A stretch of 51,500 bases of DNA, from the NCBI GenBank assembly GCA_009602725.1, contig WELB01000017.1, positions 1,163,925 to 1,215,424 of the forward strand, given 5' to 3'. Of this stretch, positions 22,149 through 31,800 are shown piece after piece. Numbering within the stretch: position 1 is the first letter of the stretch; every line of letters starts with the position of its first letter. The notes below the pieces were generated by a model. It did not search any database and was not told the origin of the DNA. It was given only the letters and a program-made list of their open reading frames with translations. This DNA comes from Spirogloea muscicola. Lineage: Eukaryota; Streptophyta; Zygnematophyceae; Spirogloeales; Spirogloeaceae. The translations under genes were made by a program, and so were the position numbers.

Positions 22149-23978
22149 ATGGAGGCTGCCGGCCCTGATGTCCTGCTCGAGATCCTCGCACGGTCGCGCC
22201 TGTCAGGTGCGTGCAGCATTGTCCAAGGCCTTGCCCACGTGACCTCTGCCGCTTGGCGATGGCGCCTGAGCCCGTTCCGTAGCCACAACACAGCACTGCA
22301 ATGTGGGTGTTCGCGGCAGCCATTGCCATTCACTGCAAGCTCAGCAGCAGCGGCGGCGGCGGGCGGCGGCGGCTGCAGTGCGGGAGCTATGCCGGGCGGC
22401 CTGCGTGAGCCGGGCGTGGCGGGCCGCCGCCAGCGCGCCGGAGCTGTACAGGGACCTGGAGGGCAGCGGCGGCGACGGCGGGGACGTATATGGGCGCGGC
22501 CTGGCGGCCGTCGCGCTGCGCTGCGCCGGGCTGCGGCGCCTCCGCCTCCGCGACGTTGGCGTCCAGGTCTGCTCAGCGAGTAGCGGTACTGCAGACCCAA
22601 TTGGCGTGACCTGCTTCTGACGACGACCATCAATGGCGCGGCGACGGCGGCGGCGGCGGCGGCGGCGACTCCGACATTGACTACGGCGCTGGTTGATGCC
22701 GCGACCAGAGCGCGGCGAACGCGCACAGCGGCCTGGCGGCGGCGCTGGCTGCGTCGCAGGGCGGCCTGCGCGAGCTCCAGCTGTCCTTCTTCGGCGCGCT
22801 GCCGGCAATGGGCACCCTGCTGTCATTGGTCGCCAGCCTCTGCCCGCACCTTGCCGTGCTCGACCTGCGCGCCGCCAGCTTCGTCATCACCCAGCCTGCT
22901 GTGAGCATACTGCTCACTTACCCAACCACCCAAATGCTGATTAGGGTTCAGGGTTTACGTTTAGGGTTTAGGGTTTTCCGAATGCGAACCTAAGATCTCG
23001 GGACTCCGTGAATCAAGACTTACAGTGTCACAAACCTCACAACTGTGTCGCGAAGCATGGGCTCTTAGCCACACCCAAGCTTAGAAAAGGTCAAACCGAA
23101 GACTCATCCTGACCCGTCACCTTCAGGCTGACATTATGAACCTCATAACAACCCCCTGGTTTGCTTGCAGCTCTTGGACCTGTTTTCAGCATGCGCCGAA
23201 ATCAAGGGCTTTGCTTGCGTCGCACGTGGGGGCGGGCGGCCAATGCATGTGCCTGGTGATGTGGCGCTTGCTGCCATGGCCGCATGCTGGCCCCGCTTAC
23301 ACTCGCTGGACCTAAACTTTCACGAGGCCACGGCAGGCGGTCTGGCTGCACTCGCTGCCTCGTGCGCAGTGCTGCACCGCCTTGTCTTCCACGGATACAC
23401 AGGGTGAGCCTGCCAGCCCAAGCTGCTCCAAGTTGGCTGCCGCATGCTGGTGACAAGGTGCTCACTGACTTGACTTATCGTATAAAATCAGCTTATTGTA
23501 TAAAATCTCTAAGTAAGTGGCTGAACATACTTGATTCAGATCTGGCTTCATGTTCAATCGAGCTCAGCGGCTCTGGTATCAGCCCCTTCTGCTAGAACCA
23601 TCTTTGGTGCAGGGGGCTCTTCGATGCTGCCGCCACCGCCGCTTTGCACTTCCCAGCGCTGGCCGAATGGCGTTCCACGGCACGATACCGCGTGCGGCGG
23701 AGCTGCGGCGGCTGGCGCGGGCCTGCCCGGCGCTCTCGCGCGTGGAGCTGCAACCGGACCCGGCCGACGGCCGCGCACTCAAGCTGGCACGCGTAGCCAT
23801 GCTGCTCCCTGTCTCGCACCCAACTGAGTTCGGCCACCTGGATATCGCTGTTGCAGCGCTGCCTGCAGCTGGCCGCCGCGTGCTGCTGCTTACTTCTGGC
23901 CCTGCCGCCACTCCTCTGCCGCTGATGCCCATTAATCCCCAGCAGCGGGCCCTGACGAGTGCACTCCTGCAGACTTAA
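22149..23978 (+). CDS. F-box/LRR protein (SCF-type substrate receptor)
   Basis: Five exons in consistent phase: 22149-22206, 22379-22566, 22709-22900, 23171-23403, 23657-23978 (331 codons with the stop). The joined N terminus, GPDVLLEILARSRL then SVRELCRAACVSRAWRAAAS, is an F-box split by the first intron. Leucine-rich repeats follow: GLRRLRLRDVGV, GLRELQLSFFGALPAMG, LAVLDLRAASFVI, RLHSLDLNFHEAT, VLHRLVFHGYTG and ELRRLARACPALSRVELQPD. F-box/LRR proteins recruit substrates to SCF ubiquitin ligases. The last ~60 residues (PVSHPTEFGHLDIAV…ALLQT) do not look like repeats and may be intron read-through, so the C terminus is less certain. The gene converges on DSCC1 with 62 bp between stops. Its third intron contains a telomere-like tract (22941-22976). 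Confidence 0.8.
22941..22976 (+). repeat. Telomere-like TTAGGG/TTTAGGG tract inside an intron
   Basis: TTAGGGTTCAGGGTTTACG followed by TTTAGGGTTTAGGGTTTT, in the third intron of the F-box/LRR gene. It has only a few units and is interrupted. Confidence 0.8.
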
Positions 23979-24040
23979 TCTCATGACCATTCTTGTATGT
24001 TTCCACAGTAGTCAAAATTTTTGCTGTAAGGCCGGTTGTG

Positions 24041-25771
24041 CTAACGTGCGCAGTACAGCGGTGGCATGCTGGTATGTGGCTGCAGTCGCCGCGCGTGGCG
24101 GAGCAGTAATGCCTCCACTGACTGGCCTGGGGCCTGCAGGTCCCTGCAGATCACGAGCAGCGGTGCATTAGCGGCCACTACTTTTTGCAGCAGCCTTAAG
24201 ATGATCTCATGAAGGGGGTAGGGGGTAAGGGTATACATCTTGAACGTCTCTTGAGGTTGTGTCAAGGTATAAGGTTTCTAGTAAGCGCATGGCTGTCACC
24301 TCAGGTAGGGCTCCAGGTCGTCCCAGAGCCAACGGGGCCGCTCAGCAAAGAGCACGGCAAAGCGCTCTCGTGCACTCCTCGGCAGTGTAGATGCTGGCAG
24401 CAAGCGCACCACAGGCGTGGCAGTGGCGCTGCTGTGGGGCTCCACGATTGCTTCACCACGCAGCATGGACACCTGTGGTGGCCCGCAAGCCGAAGGCACG
24501 CCTGCCGCCCACGCTGTCATGAAAGCATTGAGCGGCACACCGGCCTGCGGCCCTGTGCAATGCAATACAACAGCTACCAACAATTTAGACCAAGATTCTC
24601 TGGAGTTTCAATAACAGTGTATGAAAGTACTCAACAGCAGCATCCTCAAACTATTCATTGCAGCGCTGAGAAGCTGCTGCCGTGGTCGCTGCGACCAGGA
24701 AAGCAAGCGCAGAGAGAAGGGGAGCGCGAAGAGTCGTCACACCAGCAGCGAGGAGCTTGTGTGCAACGTGAATGCAGACCCGGGTGCTGTCAAGCACCCA
24801 AGAGACCTCGCCCTCGCCATTGCTGTCATCATCTTCCAGCATCGCTACGTCTGCTCCATTGCAGTGCTGCTCAGGCGCCATTGCAGTGCTGCTCAGGCGC
24901 ACGGCGGCCGGCTGCCCGCCAAGGAGCTGGAGGCAGTGGCGGGTGGTGGCCGGTGGGTAGCCTGCAGCAGCCAGCGCCGCCACTGCACGGCGCTCGGGCA
25001 GCGCGTGCAGCGGCCAGCCGTGCTCGGCGGCGGTGAGGAGGAGCACGTCAACGACGGTGGCGGCATAGGAGCCGTCGAGCACGCGGACGCGCCCACAAGA
25101 GTCCTCGGCCGCGCCGGCCGCCGCCAGCGCCGCCACGAGCTCGCTCTCGCTCGCTTGCACGCGGGCAAGCAGCTCCGCCCGCGTGTATGGCGGCCCCTCG
25201 CCCTCCATGGCGACGCCGCCATCGCCCACATCGTCCGTTGCGCAGCCACCGTCGTCGTCTGCTGCCCCATATGGGTGCTCCGCCAGCAGCGCCGCCAGGG
25301 GCTCCAGCCGCGGCGCGCACGCTGCGAGCTCCATGTGGCCTGTCGCCGTCGCCAGCACCTCGCACGGCTCGCCGGCGGCGGCGGTGCCGGCGAAGAGGCG
25401 TGCGGCGTCCGCCGGCGGCAGGAGCAGCACCGTGTTGGTCGTGCCAACGGCCTTGAGCGCGTACGTGCGCGTCGTTGAGCACGCGACTGCCTCCTCCTCC
25501 GGCGCGCCTTTGACCGCCAGCCTGAGCCCAAGGCCCGCAGGACACCCGACAAACCAAGCCACTCAGCCCGTGTCTGCATGGCGCCTGCTGTGTCTGCGGC
25601 GGCGGCGGCAGTGGCAAATGCCACTGGTAGGGCAGTGTACCCGTTGTGCAGGAGCTCGTCGAGCAGCTCGCCATCGGCCTCGAGGAGCTGCAGCTCCTCA
25701 CAACCAAAGCCGGCACCATACGCGAGAGTCAAGCAGTGGCCTTGTGCGCCGGCGCTTGCCAGCGGCAGCAT
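24041..25771 (-). CDS. DSCC1: DSCC1 / DCC1, sister chromatid cohesion subunit of the Ctf18-RFC clamp loader
   Basis: Four exons in perfect phase: 25771-25641, 25521-24743, 24552-24300, 24143-24041, giving 421 residues. Segments match DCC1 throughout: ELQLLEADGELLDELLHNG joined to LAVKGAPEEEAVACSTTRTY, then TTNTVLLLPPADAARL, ELLARVQASESELVAALAAA, VRVLDGSYAATVVDVLLLTA, ERRAVAALAAAGYPPATTRH, VSMLRGEAIVE, RERFAVLFAERPRWLWDDLE and PGQSVEALLLRHARR. DCC1 binds Ctf18 and Ctf8 and helps the alternative RFC load PCNA at forks to support cohesion. Length is close to the usual ~390-400 residues. A 22-bp tandem duplication (24856-24899) lies in exon 2 without breaking the flanking frame. ATG at 25771 is the only sensible start. 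Confidence 0.93.
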
Positions 25772-26350
25772 CTCTTGCTAGGCGAGGTCGTCAGGCAGGG
25801 GGATTGTCTCAAGTACACGTGAACATTGATGTGCTGCAGGGGTTGTCGTCTTGCCTTCGGCAAGAATACAGATGCAAGAGCACGCGTTTCTCAGCGAGAA
25901 TAATGCGCTTCTGGCGAGCGCGTGTGAGCCTTCCCGCGCAAATTTGCGCGCGAGCGCCCGCGGCACAGCCGGCCGANCTCTCCCCCGCTTTTCTCTTTCC
26001 CTCCCACCCTCCGTCGTCACCTTCGCCTGTTCCCCTCCTGTCCCCCTCCTTACCTTATCTCTCTCTGCATTACTCTCGTGGAAAGCGTTAGAAATCCACA
26101 ATAGGGATCCCCCACTACACCCAACTCTACTCACGCTTACTTCTGCCTCCTCAATCACCAAGCCTCAGCCCCCACCCTTGGCACCCCACTTGAGCTCCTC
26201 TACAGCTTGCGTGGCAGTGATCCACTCACCCCTTCACTCAACCAGCTTCATTAAAAATAAGGAGAGGAGCATGTACTATTGGAATGACCGACGGAGGGCC
26301 AAATTGACAACACGAGAGAGCCGGCTGCGCTCCAGCATCAGCAGCAAGAG
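25772..26350. other. Intergenic, with one copy of a palindromic repeat
   Basis: Upstream region of DSCC1. 25914-25976 carries GTGTGAGCCTTCCCGCGCAA and ATTTGCGCGC, with GGCACAGCCGGCCGA at the end. The same block recurs at 27352-27415 in the same orientation. Its centre GCGCAAATTTGCGC is a perfect palindrome. The stretch 25975-26170 is pyrimidine-rich (TCTCCCCCGC, CTTTCCCTCCCACC). One base (25977) is N. No gene seen. Confidence 0.6.
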
Positions 26351-26885
26351 ACGAAAGAGCTCGCCCATAGAGAAGAGGGGCTGGCAAAGCCAACCCAAAA
26401 AGAATGGACAATGTCCAAAGGCCAACGAAATGAGAGGGGCTGGCAGAAGCCAGCCAAAAAAGATTGGACAAAATCCAAAGAGCTACAGGAGAATCACTCA
26501 GTAACCTCTGCTAAGCAGCCGCAGGTCGGAGATGCTAGGCAGCAAGAGCCACTCGTCCCCCTCCCTCCCCCACCCGTTGTTCTTGAGTTGTCTTCGAGCT
26601 CCTCGTCAAGACTCGAAAGCTCTCGCAGAAGAGTGAGCTCTACCAGCTTTGGGCGTTCCTATTACTGAGCTGGCCAATGCGCAGCCATCGCCTTTTACTT
26701 CCAGGAGCCTAGCTTCTCTGACCTGCGGCTGCTTAGCAGGGGTTACGGAGTGATTCGTAGCTGCTTTGTTTCCTCTTGCGCTTCTTTTTTCTTAGCGCTT
26801 GCCCTGGCCCCCTTCTCGTACTTTGTTCATTCTTTTCTGGGCTGGCTTTTCCAGCCCCTATCCTCAATGGGCGAGCCCTTTCTCT
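26350..26885. mobile_element. Inverted pair of LINE family-B tails
   Basis: 26350-26545 is a minus-oriented tail: hairpin GGGGCTGGCAAAGCCAACCC and a second hairpin near 26430, followed by the reverse complement of the family-B C terminus (CTGCTAAGCAGCCGCAGGTC). 26695-26885 is a plus-oriented tail: GACCTGCGGCTGCTTAGCAG, its 3' UTR and the hairpin GGGCTGGCTTTTCCAGCCCC followed by TATCCTCAATGGGCGAGC. Only tails remain, facing each other. Some 150 bp of unrelated low-complexity sequence lies between. Confidence 0.65.
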
Positions 26886-26929
26886 TTCTACTGGAAACCT
26901 CGGCAAGCACGTAAACAGATGTATGTAGG

Positions 26930-27345
26930 AACTGGTGCTTTCCGAGAACCCAAGGACGATCCGGCTTCCTGGCGGGAGGCCCCCTTTTCGCTGGGCGCTC
27001 GGTGGCTCGAGCTGCTCACCCAGCTCGCCCGCCACACCATCGCCCGTCGCTTCCATGGGGAGCCGGTCGACTTTCCTGCAGTCGGGTCGCTGGCGCAAGT
27101 ATATCGAATGCGCCTGGCCGTCTCGCTGCAGAGGTCTATGGCCCGGGCGTTGCACCTTCGTGCCGGCAGAGCCCTCGCTGCTGCCCCTGGCTCTGGCCAG
27201 GGGACCCACTTCAACGAGCCTAGCATCTCCGACCTGCGGCTGCTTAGCAGAGGTTACTGAGTGATTCTCCTGTAGCTCTTTGGATTTTGTCCATTCTTTT
27301 TTGGCTGGCTTCCGCCAGCCCCTCTTTTCTATGGGCGAGCTCATT
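26930..27345 (+). mobile_element. RLE LINE family-B 3' fragment with open C-terminal frame
   Basis: The open frame through 27260 encodes GARWLELLTQLARHTIARRF, GEPVDFPAVGSLAQVYRMRL, AVSLQRSMARALHLRAGRAL and terminates ISDLRLLSRGY. It is nearly identical in protein sequence to the oppositely oriented fragment at 16267-16620. The TGA is followed by the 3' UTR (CTCCTGTAGCTCTTTGGATT) and hairpin GGCTGGCTTCCGCCAGCCCC. Lacking any RT domain, it is a 5'-truncated copy, not a working element. Confidence 0.75.
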
Positions 27346-27351
27346 GTTTTC

Positions 27352-27415
27352 TGGCGCGCGAGTGTGAGCCTTCCCGCGCAAATTTGCGCGCCATCGCCTG
27401 CGGCACAGCCGGCCG
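27352..27415 (+). repeat. Second copy of the GCGCAAATTTGCGC palindromic repeat
   Basis: Matches 25914-25976 over about 65 bp with few differences, including the palindrome GCGCAAATTTGCGC and the ending GGCACAGCCGGCCGATTGG. It sits directly after the family-B hairpin tail. Confidence 0.75.
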
Positions 27416-27539
27416 ATTGGCCGCATCCTACCGCCACGAAAAGGCACCTCGGGAGCGTCGGCGAGGCGCCATGATGATTGCTCGCAGCGTCAACGATCCA
27501 CTGTGCTTCCAGGACTTAACGGCAGTCTAGGTTCAAGAA

Positions 27540-28130
27540 GTGAGCTCTTTCAAGGGCGTGGATTGTGAAAGGCCAGCCCAGAAGCTCGCCAATTGAAGAG
27601 GGTGCAGGAGGAATGGACAAGGTCCAAAGAGCCAGAAGGCGCCAAAATCAAACAGCTATGCAAGGGACTACAGCTTATGGGGTCCATTTGTACAAATAAT
27701 AATCAGGGGCCTTGTTCGGGCTTTCGATAAACAAGATCTGCATGGGCCATGATGTCTTTAAGAGAAGTGCCTCTCCCAATGAGGACAAGGGCTGAGAAAA
27801 ACAGCCCGAAAATAACGTTTTAAAAGCTGATTCTTCCTCTTCTGAGGTTTAAGGTCGCTCGCAAGGCGAGCAGTGACCTGGCGACAGGAGCGGGCCCTGC
27901 ATCCATGCCGCCGGGTCGCTAGCTCGAGTGCCCCAAAGGCGTTTCGGTCTCTCGGTCTTGCTCTGCTGCTCGCTGCTGGCCCTTTGCAGCCCTCGCCCCT
28001 TCTGCAGTCCCGCACCAGTAAGCTGGTCAAGTTGGTTGGTGGCAGGAGGCCTTGTTATTTGCCATTTCCGGGCATCAGGCTTCAGCAAATTGCTGATATT
28101 GATGATAGTCGTCTACTAAGTTTTTGAAGA
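27540..28130 (+). mobile_element. Hairpin repeat and highly diverged LINE C-terminal remnant
   Basis: 27540-27640 is a family-B-type hairpin repeat (GTGAAAGGCCAGCCCAGAAG, AGGAATGGACAAGGTCCAAAG). Near 28015-28125 the frame reads KLVGGRRPCYLPFPGIRLQQ and ends DIDDSRLLSF, similar in layout to VGGRRAPFLASS…SSDLYVVTRGY of family A. It may be an old third subfamily. The middle (27645-27850) holds nothing recognisable. Confidence 0.4.
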
Positions 28131-28842
28131 CAATGACAGGCGGGCTTGCTTGCCAAGCGTTGGGCTGTTACAATGTCAGCCTTAAGATCTCTGCAGCTAA
28201 GTTCACTGCATTCAATGGAGCACTTCCATTTATATGCAAGGTAAATCTCATACGACAACAATCATATGCATTACACATGACGCATCAGGCATCACACATC
28301 ACACGTGATTACCATGCCATTAACAAGGACGTCGAGTCTCACTGCAAAGTGCAGACAAAACCCCACAAGCTAGCATGAAAGAGGCATGCCTTGGAGACGC
28401 CCATCAGGCGCTATCAAGTGCTTTCTTGCTTTCACGAGCACCTAAAGAGCACGCCTTCATGAGGTCAGAGTTGCTATTGCTTACGCAACATTCTCAGGTC
28501 GTCTCAAGGCATGTGGAGGAAAGGCTAGCATGCGACTCTCAATACCTTCTCAACAGGAGGGCTCGAAAATGAATAAATGGAATGCAGACGGCATGCAGGC
28601 CGCGCCAAGCTAGCAAAAATGGGAGTGCGACACGGAGGTGCCACGTTGTTGTCGGCTTGTCGTTGTCAACGACAATGCTGCAATTGCAGTGCTGCAGTTG
28701 CTCTGCAGGCTGGGCAAGTCTCTCAAGAAAGAGAAGGCTGTCTCGATACCAGCTCCTCTCTAAGCAGCAGATGCCTTGCAACAGCACCTCACGCTGCCCA
28801 CACCATGCCGTGCTTCACTGAGGTTGCCAATGAAGACAACAG
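28131..28842. other. 3' flank of the glycosyltransferase gene, no gene seen
   Basis: Low-GC sequence with short overlapping frames and no family match. It contains runs such as CATCAGGCATCACACATCAC near 28285. It presumably holds the 3' UTR of the minus-strand glycosyltransferase. Confidence 0.45.
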
Positions 28843-31800
28843 TCATTGTTGCACAATAACCAGTGGCTCAAGGCGCCCTCGCTTGAATGTAGGATCCTTG
28901 ACCAGATCGGTCCACATAATGGGAGTCTGTGGGGGTGGTTGGTCGACTTGGACGCTCGCCACCGGCAGCGGCTGCAATGATGCAATGGATCCTGGCCATG
29001 TGTTGCCCGAGGGACTCTCAAGATCTTTGGAGTCCAGCAAACGATATGGCTCAGAGTGCGCCAAATCAGCAGACGCATTCGCACTGGGAGGAGGCGAAGG
29101 TTCGTCAGCCAAGATTGGCGACACCCACACCTCAGTCTCGTTTCCAAGCTCCTGAGGCGTATTGGGCAAGTGAAAGCGAACAGTAAATCGGTGAAAGTTG
29201 CCAAACTGAGTGTACGCATGCAGCACCTCAAAGCTGCCAGCCATGGCGGCAAGGCCGCCATCCGACTCCGGCCACGTCTCGCCCCGCCGGATCTGGCCAT
29301 TGCTTTTGTACACTGCCGTCTGGTCCAGATTCATGACGCGCGGGTGAGGAATCTGCCGGTAGTGACCCACCTGCTCGAACAAGGGATACAGACACAAAAG
29401 ACTGCATCAGCATTCCACGAAACAAACCATCAAATTACATGCTATGTCGTAGGTCCAAGCATCCATGCAGAAACAAACTAGATGCCAGGGAATAGACGCA
29501 CAACATGGCTTCAGTGAGCGCGCAACATGCGTGTTATACGAGCTGCTACTTTCACACTTTAGAAATCGATAAAAGTCGTCAGACAATGAGCTGCGGGGCC
29601 CAGTCCAGAGAATGTGTTGTCCATGCCGCCACTGTGGATTGCTTGATGTCTGTAATGGGGGCCAAGTGGCAGAGATGGAGTGGGCGAAGAGGTCAGGCCC
29701 ACCTTGCAGGGGAGACGCTCTGCGCTGTCAAACCTCCCTACGAGCCGCATGTAGATGTCCTCATCCTCAAAGCCCCAGCCCCAAAAGCAGTTGCGGTATC
29801 CATTGATGATCTCAAATTTCTCCTTGCTCAGGCTCCACACGGCGCCCCAGAAATCATCATATGGTAGCTGCTTTTCCACACCGTCTGCATCAGTGTAGCA
29901 GCTCCGCATGTGGCGGTGCCTCTCGGGGAAGTCGTAAGTGTTCTCCAGGTTTGTTGGTACGTGATCAACATCGTGGAAGACAAAATAATCACACAGGTGA
30001 TCCTGTACTCAGCATCCACACAGTGCACACAATTTCTTAGAGACACACTTCAGGGCAAGCCATAATTGCTTGGATTGCTGGCATCAGAAGCTGAAGCAAT
30101 CTAACCCTCTCCACGAGGTAAGCACTCTATGCACTGGACATGCCCACTGCTTAGTCAGTCAATCACAAAGTTTTCTTGCAACAAGTGCTCAGATGCACAT
30201 ATTGGTCTATTTAGAAGCTAGTAGTCGAGTCTTTGCCTTGCAAAGTTTAGATGTTCGATTTGCATGACAAATGATCCAGACATTTATGTAGGTCAGACAA
30301 TACCCTCAGTTGCAGCATGCAATTGAGGGTGCACGTCTGAGGAAGGATAATGCAGCTGAACGTCTGTTGCTGATTGAGCCAAACTCTTACGCTGGCTCAC
30401 CTTGAGGATGTGGTAGCCGGCATTAAAGAGCCCGGCCTGGTTGAAGAGGCCATCCTGATCCTGCTCGATCACTGCAATTGTGTAATTCATCTCGCCACGA
30501 ACCTTGTCCAGAAATGGCCGAATCACCCGCTTGAACTCCCGCAGATTGGCCCAACGACCCAGGCCCTGAACATCGGCCGCCAGTGCCATTGTCAGCGACG
30601 GGCATCAGAACATCAGCAGCCCCTCAGCGCATCCGCCACGCCACGCCACATTCAGGCTCTAGCATCCGAGACCCATGTGGTAAGCACGATTGTAAATCAC
30701 AAGTGGCAGCCAGGTGTGATGGAGAAGACTTGCCTGCGAGTTGAGCTCCGCTGACTCGCGGAACGGGACAAGGACACACAGATGGTGTCCCTCTTTGTCC
30801 ATACGGACGCTGGGCGTGCCCAGGCCCTCCATGCCCAGCGGCGCGCTGCCGAGAGAGCGGAGCACCGCTTGCAGGCGGGCCTTGTCGGCCACAAGCCTGA
30901 ACGGACACTTTGGATCAGCATGAGTGCAGGAGAAAGAGGATATAACCATAAGCTCTAGACCTGAGCATTAATCACCGAAGGCAAGATCTGAGATGCACTT
31001 GCTGTGGTATATGAGGAAGAGCGTGTTACAGTGTGAGGCAAATGGCTCGTGGTGGGCTGCGAGAGCCGGCCATTCTCACCCAAAGAAGTCGTTGGCAATG
31101 ACCGCCGACTCGATCCTAAGGTGCGCCGCACCACTGGCACTGGCCATATGGCGCGTTGCGGAGCCGCGCAGGCACAGCTCCTCCGAGCTGATCGTCGAGT
31201 GGGACCAGAGGCAGTCGGCCACAACCTCCCAAGCAGGCAAGCGCGCGGCGGCAGCGCTCGACGCCAGCAACTGCCGCCGTCTGCTGCTGCCGCCATCATG
31301 AAGGCCCCCAGCCTTGGGCGGGCAATGGAAGCCCTTGGGCATGATCTCAACGACGGCGCTGCCGGCTGGCATGAGCAGTGTGACTGCAGCGAGTTGCGGC
31401 CCGTGAAAACCGACAACAACAGCCGGGTGCTTCACTGCAAGGAGCGTGCCAAGGCTGTCCGGAACTGACGACGCAGGCTGGAAGGGAAGCACGTCCACGC
31501 GGCAGTGCTCGCATGCCGTGGCCACTGCCGCAACCAGCATTGTTGCCTTGGCCATGTGAGCACTCCGCTTTGCTGAGCTGCCGTCGGCCGCTGCGCTCGG
31601 TTGCAGTAGCAAGGATTCACTGGCTATGCTATCGCCGGTTTCGACAAGCGCCGCACCTGGCACTGCACTGTAGCTGGCATTGGGGGCGGCATCCTCAGTG
31701 TGGACAGAGAAGACAAAGACCTGCAGAGGTGGCGGCATGGTCTCGTTGCTGCCAGATCCATCTCCACCATTATCTGGCATGTGGCTGCTATTCGTGAGGC

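Noticed and set aside
22142-22826. Minus-strand ORFs of 160-194 codons opposite the F-box gene
   Set aside because: They are shadows of GC-rich coding sequence; the plus strand carries phase-consistent exons with F-box and LRR motifs.
24621-25478. Plus-strand ORF of 285 codons opposite DSCC1
   Set aside because: It is arginine- and histidine-rich without motifs. The minus strand encodes DCC1 with matching splice phases throughout.
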